From positions 10,013,420 to 10,077,419 of the forward strand of contig OX421965.1 in NCBI GenBank assembly GCA_949128115.1: a stretch of 64,000 bases of DNA, read 5' to 3'. Positions within the stretch are counted from its first letter, which is position 1; each line of letters starts with the position of its first letter. Origin of the DNA: Anaspis maculata (lineage: Eukaryota; Arthropoda; Insecta; Coleoptera; Scraptiidae). The notes below the pieces were generated by a model. It had not been told where the DNA came from. It saw only the letters and a program-made list of their open reading frames with translations, and ran no database searches. Positions 47,716-60,600 of this stretch are shown here, piece by piece. The position numbers and the translations under genes were made by a program.

Positions 47716-49977
47716 GGCCTCCGAATAGTGTTCCCGAACTTTCTGTCTACTTCCAGCAAATTCCATAGTGGCCCGGCATATGCGGTTCCTAGACCATTCC
47801 TGAATAATCACACACACCCGTATATTATACACCCGTATAATTTTGCCGGGCTCTGGAACGGCGCCTCCGCCAAAATGGACAGATGTTTCTCGACCGAGCA
47901 TTAAAGTCTCCCCATTCGGTTTCACGTGAACGCGCGCTCTGGGATGCACCAGAACATTCCGCACTTCTACACTACGATCTAATGAATGGAAGGATCCAGA
48001 AAGATCGCGTGTTTACCAATATGCACGGGATCGCCGCTCGTAACAGTATAGATAGTACGGTGAAAATCAAAAGAATACAAAAGCTTATTTTCTAGTAAAA
48101 ACGAGACTATGACTATAATTAGTTGAAGCTAAAGCTAATGCTAAGCTCTCCTGTCAGGCTCGCGTTCTGATTCTCTCTAGGTCTTCCTCTACGTACTGTC
48201 GACTTGCTCTTTCCATACCTTGTTCAATTGTGGGTCCTCACTTATATTCTCGCAATATTATGATCATCTGATCATCCCAGTTGTTGTCTCTATGTTCTTG
48301 ATCACTCTTTTCTGTTCCTGTACTTTCTCAATGAATTCAGGAATAATAGAATGATACGGGAATATATCTAATAGAATAAATACATGAACAATGATACATA
48401 GAGTACTCGGAATACCAGAGGGACCCAAGGGCAGAGCCTGACTGCGCAAACTGAGTTCATTTAGTGGTGCACCTAGATTTTCAGTGGAATTTTAGGTTTG
48501 CCTGGCGATCTGGGAATGGTCCACCACTCCAGTTGACGGTGTTGCTTCCCGTAATAACACACGGACTCGTCCAAAATGAGTTTTGTTTTTCTGTTCAACC
48601 CCGCCCACAGGTCTCTGTGATGTGCTGTCAACTCTACAAAGATAATGAAAATAATAAGTTTTCATGCAGTATTTCATTTCCAGGCTTTTCACAGACTATA
48701 TCCCAACTTCACCTTCTTGTCAACCTATGGCATCTCATATTATTCACTTGCCAATAGTCACCCTAAACTAATCCGTGAGAGAACTTAACGACGTCTGGTA
48801 GGAATTTGTGGAAACCAGACATCGGATTTTGACGGGGTATTTTTAAAAAAAAATTCGCAAACGAACCGCAATACAAGTTGACGATGGAAAATTTCCAAAA
48901 TTCCTGCCAAATTTGAGGGGATTTTTCGAAAATTCATAATTCATTCCGATTTTTTCCAGGGAATCGTCATTTCAAATAATTCGTACGAGATTTTTTGACA
49001 CATTTTGGCGGCGAAAACTCGGATTTTCGGGCAGAATTTCGAGAAATTTGGTGTGAAATGCCGACCGGGGGGTTTCGAGAACTCACTATCGTCTGGTGCA
49101 AGCCATTCGGCGTGGCTTTTCTTGGAATTTTGTCAAAAAATGTTGAAAACGGTACACGGCCCGGCCAAATCTGACAGAAACGTCATTTAACGCTGTCGGT
49201 TTTGGGAAAAACTCGACAACACCTCAGGGCATTTGAACAGTGTTTCTGGAAAAAACGTACCGTGTCAGCGTGCGACATTGAACCGTGGTCTAGAGGGGGC
49301 TTTTCAGCGTCTATCGGACACCAAAAACCAAAGAATTCTTCAAATTCGACGGCACTTTGATAAAATTTCCCAGACCGGGACAGACGTTGACGGCGTAATG
49401 TTTCACAAAAACAGGCGATTGATGGGGCAAAACACGTCTGGTAGGTACTCACAGAATATTTGCACTAGAGTTCGATTTTTACCGGCTTCACATTTCGAGA
49501 AAAGCCCATTTTTTCCATTTCCAGACACATCTCGTGGCGGCGTCAATGTCTTGTTGTCACGTCTTGTTCTCTACGAAATCCCAGATAATTCCATCGGACC
49601 TTCTGGTCAGATCTTTAGAAAGGGTCCATGCTTCGATCCATAATATGCGTTCTATTACGTCTTTGTAGTCCATTTTATCGAAATCTGTGTGCAACTTTTC
49701 GCATCGATACGGTCGACCTAGCGTCGGACTGCCACTGTCACTTTTGCCAACAGCACCGCGCGCCTCCGTTCACTAGATGTTAACGCGAATCTGTCAAACT
49801 CGCGCCACCGTTCGCCGAATTCTCAAGTCACATTCATCGTCGTGTTTGCGGTGTTTTTTTTGCGTGATCTGAACCAAAAACATAGACGACCGTCGACCAG
49901 ATCCAATTTGTTGCTTTTTTATTCGAAATTTCATGGTATTTCCCATTTTGTGAGCGTTCGCTGTTTAATTGTTTCAA
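47716..49977. other. Unassigned stretch
   Basis: No recognisable gene. Open frames at 48464-48757 and 49233-49643 have no family resemblance. The part 49690-49850 is GC-richer (GCACCGCGCGCCTCCG, CGCGCCACCG) and could be a promoter or 5' untranslated exon. ACGTCTGGTAGG(A/T)A occurs twice (48790 and 49435). Confidence 0.35.
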
Positions 49978-50102
49978 TAGGTTTGTTCCATCAGCAGTCC
50001 CTGACTGTCCGTGGACGTCAGCAGCCTGCGCATTACGATTTATGAAGTAACAGGCTGTTGACGTTCACGAACAGTCAGGGACTGCTGATGAAACAAACCT
50101 AC
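49978..50102. mobile_element. Short foldback MITE
   Basis: TAGGTTTGTTCCATCAGCAG and CTGCTGATGAAACAAACCTA are inverted ends of a 125-bp hairpin whose arms (about 50 bp) include CAGTCCCTGACTGT and ACAGTCAGGGACTG. No certain target duplication. Confidence 0.65.
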
Positions 50103-50149
50103 TTTCAAACACAACGAATTTTCCTTTGTCAGATTTCGATTTATGACGT

Positions 50150-51580
50150 CTCCAGAGGTCACCATATTGAACTTTTCCATTTCTCAACCGATCGGATTGG
50201 ATTTTTCAACCTGTACTTGCATTGGGTGGGCATTCGAGATGCCTCTGTCACATTTTGATTTTTGACATTTCAAAAGGCCGCCATATTGAACTTTTGCATT
50301 TTTCAACCGATACGATTGAGATTTTCAACTCATACTACTTGTTCAAGGTAGGCAATCAAGATGCAGCATCTGTCAACCTTCGATTTTTGAAGTTTTAAAA
50401 GATCGCCATATTGAACTTTTGCGATTTTCAGCCGATCCGATTTGGATTTCCAACTTAAACCTGTTTTGGGTAGGCAATCGAGATGCATCTAGCAAATTTC
50501 GATTTATGACGTTTCAAAAAGCCGCCATATTGATCCGATTGGGATTTTCAACCTGTACTTGTTTTAGGTAGGCAATCGAGATGCATTTGTCAACCTTCGA
50601 TTTTTGACGTTTCAAAAGGCCGCCATATTGAGCTTTTGCATTTTCGACCTATCCGATTGGGATTTAGAAATTAGAACCCATACCCACTTGAGGTGAACAA
50701 TCGAGGTATATCGATCAAATTGGACGTTTTGACAGTTCCGAGGCCGCCATATCGAACTTTTGCATTTTTTAACCGATCCGATTGAGATTCAAAACCTATA
50801 ACCACTTGAGGCGGACAACCAAAATACATCTGTCAAATTCTGATTATTAACGTTTCAAGAGGCCGCCATCTTGAACTTTTGCATTTTCCAACCTATCCGA
50901 TTGAGATTTTGAATCTATGACAACTTGAAATGGGCAATCTGAATACGTTCGTCAAATTTGTCATTTTGACAGTTCCAATTCCGCCGCCATATTGAACTCT
51001 CGCATTTTTCAACCTATCCGATTGGGATTTGGAACCTCTACTTGCTTTGGTTAGGCAGTCCGGCAGTCGAGATGCATCTGTCAAATTCCGATTTTTGACT
51101 TTTCTAGAAGTCGCCATATTGAACTTTAGCATTTTTCAACCGATCTGATTGGAATTTTGTACCTATACCTACTTGAGATTGGCGATCAAAATGCATATGT
51201 GAATATTTGATTTTCACGTTTCAAGAGGCCACCATATTGAACTTTTGCATTTTTCAAGCAATCGGATTGAGATTTTGAACCTATACCCACTTGAGGTTGA
51301 CAATCGAAATGCATTCGTCAAATTCGCCATTTTGACATTTCCAAGGCTGCCATTTTAAACTTTTGTTCATTTTAACAGATTAGATTGAGATTTTGAACAT
51401 ATACTTAATCAAGATAGACAATTAAAGTGCATTTTCGAACTCGACATTCTGGCAGTTCAAAGCGCCGTATTGAATTCTTGCTTTTTTCAACCGATTACAT
51501 CGGGTTTTTCAAGCTATACTTGGTTGAGATGAACAACTGGAACGTAACTGTCAAATTTTGAATTTTGCACATACTTTCAT
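50150..51580. repeat. Satellite array, about 119-bp unit, about 12 copies
   Basis: GCCGCCATATTGAACTTTTG and close variants recur near 50160, 50278, 50402, 50521, 50620, 50742, 50862, 50982, 51110, 51228, 51346 and 51466. Between them lie CAACCGATCCGATTGAGATT, TACTTGTTTTAGGTAGGCAATCGA-type and CATCTGTCAAATT blocks. Units are diverged, most strongly at the right end, so the array is old and not recently homogenised. Confidence 0.85.
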
Positions 51581-52561
51581 TTTATCTCAATTTCTCCTAT
51601 AGGTACATATTTAAAAAGACTCCTAAATAATACAAATACACGGTTCTTTTTTGCTTTCCACTACACAGTGTCCTCCACGGCATAACCTTTTTCACGGTTC
51701 AGGTTTTCATAACACGCATCGTTGCTTTCATTCTCAAAATTGTGTACTCCATCATATGTTTCCAGTATATTTGGTCTTCAACAAAAGTAGAAATACATAT
51801 TAATAAACATAATAAGGGTGTATCAATTTTTCCCGACAACTCTTCACTGACCAGACACTACCCACTGACATGCGTTCCGTTCACAATAGAACCCTACAAG
51901 TCGAGGCAGAAATTTCAAAGCACGCGAAAAACAAACATCTTTTCGATTTCATGTTACTAATACACATCAGTCAGTTGCTTACGTCTCTTGGAAAACTTCA
52001 TCTGACCAAAACACTATCGACGGACATGCAAAAAATTACTAAACTCGTAAAGGAAACACCTGACATCTGCCTAAAACAACCGAAAATCAACATCATGTAT
52101 ACAATACCCTTTCCACTTGTCCGGTGTCAGTGGAACAAATTCCCTGGCTACTTTTCAACCATAGCTGTCACCCAGGCGGCGGCTTGCCGGCGCCGGTGAC
52201 AGCTAGTCCAAAATATAATTTATGTTAAATTCAGCTTTTTATCGCCATAAAGCAATCGTTATGATTATTGATAGCGTTGATATTTTTTCACCCAAGGCTT
52301 CAATCATTATTCTAGCGGTCTGGCCATGTCCTTTCTTCTTGCGACTGTCTTTTCCAGAAAAATTTTTGGTCGATAATTCCTTATTTTTTTTAGCAGTATG
52401 GCCATTCGCAGCAATTGTCTTTTTCGCGTTGTTTCTTTTTTATCTGAATACATCCCTTGTTGTTTATTATTACTTTTCGGTATTTCATTCCCACGTTGCT
52501 GTTCTTCTCTTCTTCACCTCTGGCGTAACTCTCTCTAGATGTTCCTTCCTTGCCAGGCCAA
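51581..52561. other. Unassigned, partly pyrimidine-rich stretch
   Basis: No recognised gene. An inverted pair AGCTGTCACCCAGGCG and CGGTGACAGCTA brackets 52163-52205, a small hairpin around GCGGCGGCTTGCCGGCGCCG. From 52320 the plus strand is T/C-rich, giving hydrophobic open frames I do not believe. Confidence 0.35.
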
Positions 52562-54157
52562 TAGTCAGGATGTTAGGCGCCAACCACCTTGCATTTATTG
52601 ATTAAGCAGTGCCGTTTGGTACAAATGTTGTACATACCCATGCCTTAATTTTGAGGGGTGTTGCCAAGATGTCGGTCCGTGCAGACGCCGTATACAGGGT
52701 GATCAAAAATGAAAAATTCAAACTCATGAACCGAAAAAATTGGAATAATGAAAATCACCCTGTAGATCCACAATTCAATGCTCATCCAGTTAGAACAAAC
52801 CGTGTTTGATTATTTTTAGCCGTTTTCGAAATATTTGAAATTCAGTGGCCGGTTTCACGGAAATGGACATTTTACAATAATCCAGTGATTTTCCAAAATA
52901 TTTGGATAAATCCTTGTATTTCCAGAAAGAATGACCTCATGAATGAAATGTGATGTGTTGCCACCGTCCCCGCCTACTATTTTCGAAAATATGACAGTCG
53001 ACTGCTTTTTTTTTTCATGGCCGCCATTTTGAATTCGCCCATTATGGAATAAGTGAAAAATCGATTGAAACTGATAGTAATGGTCATAGGCAATAATCTG
53101 AATGCAAAAATAACCGTTCTCAATGAGTAACTCTTTGTAATTGACCATAAGGAAATGTTAACCCATTTTTACGAGTTTTACAGCACTTCAGCGCTTACCA
53201 CGACCTTAATGACCACTGTGAAGATGACTATGGGGTATTAAAACAATCCACTATCTTGGTCATGATGAATTACGACCCATTTTGATTCTTCATTGTTCAT
53301 TCCCAAAATATACTGAAAATATCTTAAAAAATGGGACAAGTTTTGGAAATACGTTGATTTGATATATTTCTCGTTTTTGACTCGCGGTTTTTTTTTTGTC
53401 GGTGGATCATTTTTTGTATTACAATTTTTTTTCGGGAATGCACAATTGCCAAAGAGACCGAACAAGATGATGAATTGTTTCTAAACTCCATTTTCATCTT
53501 AACAATGATCATTTTGGTGCACTGCTATAAAACTCGTAAAATTGGGTTTAACATTTCCAAGTGGCCAATTACAAAAAGTTACTTACCAAGAACGGTTACT
53601 TTTGCATTTATATTATTGAGTATGACCATTACTGCTAGTATCAATTAATTTTTCACTTATTCCATAATGGGCGAATTCAAAATGACGGCCATAAGAAAAA
53701 AAGAAGTCGACTGTCATATTTTTGAAAATAATAGGCGGGGACGGTGGCAACACATCACATTTATTTAATGAGGTCATTTTTTGTCGACATGCAAAGTTTT
53801 ATCCAAATATCTTAGAAATCACTGATTTTTTTGTAAAATGTTCATTTCCATGGAAGCGACCACTGAATTGAAAATATTTCGGGAACGGCTGAAAATATTC
53901 AGACGCGGTTTATTTCAGCTTGATAAGCATCGAATTGTAAATCAACATGCTAATTTTTATTGGTCCAACTTTTTTGGTTCATGAGTTGGATTTTTTACAT
54001 TTTTGATCACCCTGTATACGACGTCTGCACGGACCGTCATCTTGGCAACACCTCTTTAAATTGAGGCATGGGTATGCATAACATTCGTACTAGACGGCAC
54101 TGCTTAATCATTAAATGCAAGGTGGTGGTGGTGTTATGACTCTTAACATCCGGACTA
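52562..54157. mobile_element. FB-1 hairpin element, copy 3
   Basis: Ends TAGTCAGGATGTTAG and CTTAACATCCGGACTA are flanked by the 3-bp repeat CAA (52559-52561 and 54158-54160). An inner hairpin CAGGGTGATC...GATCACCCTG spans 52695-54014 with TA on both sides. Arms pair to about 53260 and from about 53470, sharing ATGGGCGAATTCAAAATG-like blocks around the centre. No coding sequence. Confidence 0.8.
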
Positions 54158-54160
54158 CAA

Positions 54161-57100
54161 GTCGTTCTCTATGTTTTGTGTATCCTCAAATTCTTTTTAA
54201 ACGTGTTTTTCTTACAGTTCTCACTAACAGCATCCCTTCTTTGTGATTCCATTTCTCCTCGTACCCAGCCACCACTTTCGCAGCTCTCTTTTCTATTTCC
54301 TTCCAACCGAATGCTAGCTTCAGGCCTTTGTATTCAATTGCAACTTTTTGGCTATACATTCTTCAACTGGCTTTTTCTCTCTGTTCTTCGCTGCTTTTAT
54401 TCTTGTCTGACAATGCCTTTGTTTTTTTCCCTTTTGCTGTTACCTTGGACTTCAATTTTTTCATTCATCTTGTCATGGTTCTCTTCTTTCATTCTTTGTT
54501 TTTTATCTCATCTGCCATTTCTCGCCTGATTATTTTGTTGTCCCTCCCTAGTTACTTTAACATCATGAGTTCTATCTTTTTCATGTTTCTTTTCATGTTC
54601 TTCATACAGCCGTTCATTATCTCGTTCGGTTCCTCTGTTTTCTCATTTTCAGTTTCTCTTTTTTTTTTACTTTCAGTTCCTCCATTTTCTCACCTCCACC
54701 TTCTTTGGCAGTCCTTCCCACACTACTTTGTTTCACTTACTTTTCTTTTTTTCTGCCTTTCTGTATTCATATTTCGACACAAGTTTTGTCTTGTTTGACT
54801 CTTGAAAAACAGAAAGATTTGGTACATTTTGATTTTTAGAGGTACAAAGCATCGAAAAAAACTTGGTGAGAGTGGTTGCAGATTCTTTGATGTTCTTTAT
54901 TTCATCATTATGAGAGAACTTTATTGAATCATATTCTAGGTTGATCTGGAGCTACAAAGGCTGAAAGCTGACACGCGTTTTCGACAGTATCTTGTCCCAG
55001 CCTTCAATAACTTTCGAGAATATAAGAAAGCATCATATTCAAGTATTTTTTGCGGTTTTTCCATCTTGTTCCAATTACGAGTATAATTTCAATGATTTAC
55101 AGGATAATTCTTGAATTCTTTAACCTTTTGTGTTTCTTTGTTTCAGGTATGTGGACTTGCCATCAGCCATTTCCACTGTTAGTGTTCGCAGGGTATTGTG
55201 AGAGTTGCACACCACCTTAAAGGTACGGCATTTAGGGATGTGATAGTGTGCTGGAAAAAAGTAACAAATCATATCCTTAGTGTTTGGACATACGAATACT
55301 TGAAAAGTTTGTTCGAGGTTGTTTCGAAGAGAATTTTTATCTTACCTACCTACGACCAATCAGTTGAATCATCTTTACACCGATATGAATAGTTAGTTCC
55401 AATAACCTATATATGTAATCATTTTGACTCGTTCCAAGTCGAAGATCATTGAAAGATTTATTCATAGTTTATTAATTTTAAAGCTAGAAGTTTTTTCGCA
55501 CATATTCTCATTGGTTTTCCTCCTACTAGAAAAGCAAAAATTAGCTGCCACTTCAAAATTAACTGAACCAGCCAAAACAAATTTGCGTAGGCATTTGGAG
55601 AAAATCAAGAAATAATCATCTTTTGAATTCAATAACGGCGTTTATTGGAACTTGAAACTCACCCTGTACACCAGCCACGACCAAGCTGGTTCATCTGCCT
55701 CAACCAGTCAAATTTGGTTCTTCTGTTTGGATTGTCACAATTTTTGCAGCTCAAACCGTCGATCTCATACAAGCTTCACTGAATCAAACTTTTCAGAAAC
55801 CCATCATGATGTTCTTCAAAAGCAAAAACCATTATAATGTTTCGCAAGGACCAGAACCATCATGATGCTTTTTCTGTGTAGAGTTTTCACATGACAATTT
55901 TTTTTTCCATATCGAGGGAAAAAACAAAAAACCAAATCAGGTCGGTTCAAATTTGCGATCCATCCATCCAGGCTCTCGTTGAGGCTTCAAAATATAGAAA
56001 AAAAATTTTAGATTCCGATTGTTTTACATGAAAATCAATTCGATTTTACCTACTGTGTATAAACATGAACCCACTACTTATACCTACTACTTTACGATGT
56101 GTTCTCGTTTACGTATAGGTATCTGCCGGCCTCCATTTGTATCATTATTCGAAAAATACGAGCTATTCATTTATTAATACCATGCAATCAAGCAACACGC
56201 CGTTAATTAGGTAATAACGCCCGAGAAAATTATAAATTCATCAGTAATTACTTCTTCTTAATTGTCACCTGTCAGAGTGGAATAGAGTTTTTATATAATA
56301 GGAGTGACACAGTAATTTGTATCACCACTTTTTAGTATAACGTCTTGTAACTGCCAAGAGATTTTTGGAAAAACCAATTTTTTAGCTGAACAAAAAAAAT
56401 GGTCCACTATCTGGAAAAAGTGCTCAAGTGTATCAATTTTTTCATGTGGGTGACGACGCAGGCACTTACCATTTTGTTGGAAGATGTCCTCAATTATACT
56501 GGAAGCTGCGAGGTTTGTGTTGAGTTGATTTTTGTGGTTCAAGGCGACTTTTTGGTTATTTTTCTAGGTGTCATCGGACATCAATCAGAGCAATGGTCCA
56601 AGACTCGACGATGTGATTTTTCGCTTGTTGAAAATTTGTTATTTGATTTTGAAGTGAAGTTGTTCTGTTTTGAAATAAATTTTGAATCGTCAGTGAATCT
56701 TTCAAATGTATACCCTTTCTCACAAAATTGTTTCTAGAATCATACTTACACCAGTGTCAGAAGCAAAAGCTTACAATACGACTTCAGTACTTTGCTGGCT
56801 GCTCCAATAACTTTTACGTTTCAAAGAAGTGATCTGAGAAGCTGCTTTAAACAATTCACAGTGCGGTTAAGGCTGGATCCGCTGAAATTAGTACGCAACC
56901 AGTAATACTCCTTCCCTTCATTTTCTGAGAATGTTGCATGGCTCTATTTATAAGCTGAATTTTGCAAGAATTTGAAGAAATGTAGACAGAAAATCGAGTT
57001 TTTTTTAATAGAATATGTTTTTTTGGTAAGTTTCAATTTTTCGGAATCAATTACTGGATATTGCTGAATTGAAGGCATAGTTCAGAATTTTTCTTGATGC

Positions 57101-57655
57101 GTAGTATTTGATGCCCACTGCAAAAGCCCTTGGCAATAATTTGAATTTGGTACTGGTCTGGTATTACTCTACTGGTGATTTTTACACTAAAAAGTAGCAA
57201 ATCAAATACTTGACACATTGATAGAAAATTCGCGAATGAAATTTCAGCTGAAATTGGTTGAAAACTGGAAATACATTTGCATCTGTTAAAAAAAAAACCT
57301 TGATAGATAGAGCCCTACTTCAAATTCGCAATTGAGAAGTATTACTGGTTGCATCTCAATGTTTGCAGATGCGTCCCTAAATTTTGGCTTCTCCATACAA
57401 CAGACGATTTTTAGTGGTTCACCTTGAATTTACCTTTTAGCCCTAAGAAACCAGATACATACTTGTTACATAGTTTTGATTGAGTCAAGACAAAAAACAT
57501 GGCCTTGACTGTGTTCTAATGAATCGCGATGCAACATATTATGGAAATGTCAATAGCAATCAAGCTGGTTCATAAAATATTGAAACATCTTGAATATTTG
57601 AGATCCGGCAGGCACCTTTATAAACACCTACGAAACGTCCCGATCTGAATCAAAC
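54161..57655. other. Unassigned stretch upstream of the second odorant receptor
   Basis: 54170-54800 is strongly T/C-rich and produces long hydrophobic plus-strand frames that are compositional artefacts; the minus strand would be Lys/Glu-rich but has stops. A lone CACCCTGTACACC is at about 55661. 54800-57600 shows no gene I recognise. Frames at 56399-56737 (plus) and 56291-56542 (minus) overlap each other and lack family motifs. Confidence 0.35.
57619..57624 (+). promoter_or_regulatory. Possible TATA box of the second odorant receptor
   Basis: TATAAA lies 32 bp before the ATG at 57656. If used, the 5' leader would be only a few bases, so it may be coincidence or the true start may lie in an upstream exon. 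Confidence 0.25.
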
Positions 57656-60600
57656 ATGATTGAGTATTACGACTCGGCGTTTAGACCCAGCAAATTTTTG
57701 CTGTGGATGAGTGGAATCAGACTATCTGAAAACCACGTGAGACTTTTAATTTTCAGCAGCATCGCGTTTCAAACAGCGGTGACCATTCTGGCAACAACAA
57801 GTTTTCTGTACGATCACAGTTTCATCGATGTGATCGACATCATCGTCACCGAATTCATAAATATCTACGTACGTCCAGCAATCGCCAGTGATCAAGCAAC
57901 CAGTTATACAGTTTTGCAGTTTTTGGTGATTTTACAGGAAAAGCAAGGTACAATTTCAATTTTCCACGGGATAGCTTGTAGGTAGATATTTCATGTGCTC
58001 ATATTCCAGCTCCAATTTTGTAGTTTTAGCTTGGGAAATGAGAAACGAATTTTTCTCTCGATGATGCGATCTCGTGCAATAACAATAAATTAAAAATATC
58101 TCTCAGAAGTGATGCCAAAATACTATAATGCTGGGTTCATAGACAAAGCTAACGCCCAAGGCATAAGGTCTATGGAGTAAGGTTTAAGGTTTAATTAAAA
58201 CATGCCGTTCATACACCAGAATAATGGATAAGGAAATAAGCTAGCGTTGCGTTGATACTGTGGCAATAGGTGTTAGAATAGGTGACACTGACAATATTTG
58301 CATTGTCAGAAATTATCGGTTATAGTAGTTTGATTACAAGAAAACGAACGATGGATAACATGGGCAATGATAATTATAGGGTTGTGTCCTCGGTTGTGTC
58401 TTGTGTCTTAGTCGGAAAAATCCGTGAAAGAACCTTGCGTCACGGTTTGTTGCGAGGTCTGTTGTGGCCTTCTCACATTTCCTGTGGTTATAGCCCCATG
58501 GACACATATTCGTTCAGGAACATAAGGGATTGGTACAGAGACCAAGACTCTGTACTGGCCCCTGAACCCGAAGGAACCACGCGGAGCTTTTTGCGATGCT
58601 TGATGAATCGCTTCCTCAGTGTGGTCCATCGTTTGGTCACTTCCTTATCTAAATAATACACAGAGAAAAATGTAAAACTAGGACTCCACCAGCTCTATCA
58701 GTCTTGAATCGTCGCAGGACATTTTCGTTTTGCACAACAACTCGAACTGACAAACGTCAGAGATAAAACACGTGCTGACATTCCACGTGGCAGTGATTAA
58801 CGCTCAACGCCTAAAGCTTAGTTCATGATGAGCGATTTTTTGCCGCGATTTGAGCTGAGCTGAGCGATTTTTTTTCTAGACCAATCACGTGCGAGTATAA
58901 AAATATCGCGGAGAGAAATCGCCGCGGAATATGGCCGAAATTCAACTTCTATCGCTGAAATCGCGGCGATTTTAGCTTGAAAATATCGCGCAGCCGAGAT
59001 AAATAAACAAAACCAAGGAAACGTAGCTGAAAAAAATCGCGGCCATACAAATCTGTCAAAGTTGAATCGAATTCAACTTTTATCGCAAAAATCGCGGCGA
59101 TTTTGACAACAAAACATTGCTTTTGGGCCACTGCGGTGCCCCAAAGGCACTTCCTTGGTCACCGTTCTCTTCAGGTGTGCCCGTTTATACAGTGCTTGTT
59201 CGCTAGCTACGGAAAATTTGAGTATTTCTTGTCCAACCATGGCGAGTTCACGATCAAGCTCCAGGAAAGATTCTCGGGAACACAACACTCCCGAGTTGAT
59301 GAGGACTCAGGGAACAAGCTGAAGAAAGGTGAAAAGAGCTGGAACAACAGTAGAAAGTCAGGACTTGATTATCCAGAACAGTCAACAACAGCAACAATCG
59401 AATCAGAAGTTACAGCCACAGGAGCAGCAGCAGCAACAAGAGCATCAACAGTACTAACAGCAGTGGAAAAGGATGAGACGATACTCTTGCAGCGGAGCAG
59501 AACATTGAACTCAAAGCAGGTTGAAAATCCCACAGCCCAAAGCGGCAAGTTTGATTCGACAAGTGTCGTCTTGTTTACCATTGTTGCAAAAATAGGTTAC
59601 CAAGGCCACATACCTACTTGTAAAATAGGAATTGAAGTTCAATTTAACTGGCCTCAGGTGTGGTACAGGTCCTGCATACACCACTTCGAACATGAACCTG
59701 ATCACTTTTTGATCTTGTTGACTTAAAAACGGACATGATGTCACAGCTACACCAATTTTGGTCCCACCTATGCAAAAATGTTAGAAGTACCTATTCAAGA
59801 TGTCAGCACAAAGAAATGCAAGCCACTGAAGACAAAATCCATCGATGAAAGTAGTCGCCAATCGACAAGAGATGAAGCTGAGTCAAGCAGAATTGGACCA
59901 TTCTTCTCTGGAGTTGCGATGGGAGCCTGAGGATGTCTCTGAGCATATTATTCACTGATGATATGCGCGTTCTGTCTGCCAGCTAAATTTTGCAATCTTA
60001 CTTTAGTCAGAAAAAAGATAAATACGCCGGAAGGAAGCGAAACACCACTAGCAACCTGGGTTATATTACTTGATTTAAATGGCGAACAGAACAGTATTGA
60101 TATACAACTTGATAGGCTTCAAGTTACCATCTAGCTGTGTTCTTATAGAAGCAAATAAAATTAAGGACTCAAAATTAAGTTTGTATTTATTGATATGAAA
60201 TATACAAAGCTTAAATTCATCGTGAATTCACAGGTATGCACCTACCTACCTACCCTTGGTTGCACCGAAGAATTCATTCATCAAATAGTCAATGGGGACG
60301 TCCTCATGAGCAATAAATATTGATTTTGTACAAGCTGCTGGGCCGGTATTTTCGCGTGGTCTTGATCTGCACGAGGAGGAACCCTTCTTTGCAGATTTTG
60401 ATGCCACAGAGCTTCTTCTCTTCTAAGGACTGCTTCACTTGTGGTACCTACCACTTGATGCCGAGTTAGGTGCTCAGAAGAAGTATAACTACCCCAACAA
60501 CCCCAGTATTTGCTTGATGCGGCTTGATACCACCAGGATACTCTCACTTCTTGTCAAAATGGCAATACAAATTTTGACGTGGGTGACATAAATTCCACAT

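Noticed and set aside
50150..51580. Possible CRISPR-like array
   Set aside because: The units are contiguous diverged satellite monomers without unique spacers, and the DNA is eukaryotic.
54176..54798. Two overlapping hydrophobic plus-strand open frames (117 and 156 codons)
   Set aside because: The DNA is a T/C-rich tract, so any frame reads as Phe/Leu/Ser; no membrane-protein family pattern, no splice or start context, and the two frames overlap each other.
56291..56737. Overlapping frames on opposite strands (83 and 112 codons)
   Set aside because: I tested them against transposase and THAP-type patterns by eye and found none; neither has a convincing context.
59103..59726. 207-codon open frame inside the nested element
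   Set aside because: Low-complexity middle (ATGAAAATRAST) from CAG/ACA-type repeats and no recognisable transposase or host domain; not listed as a gene.
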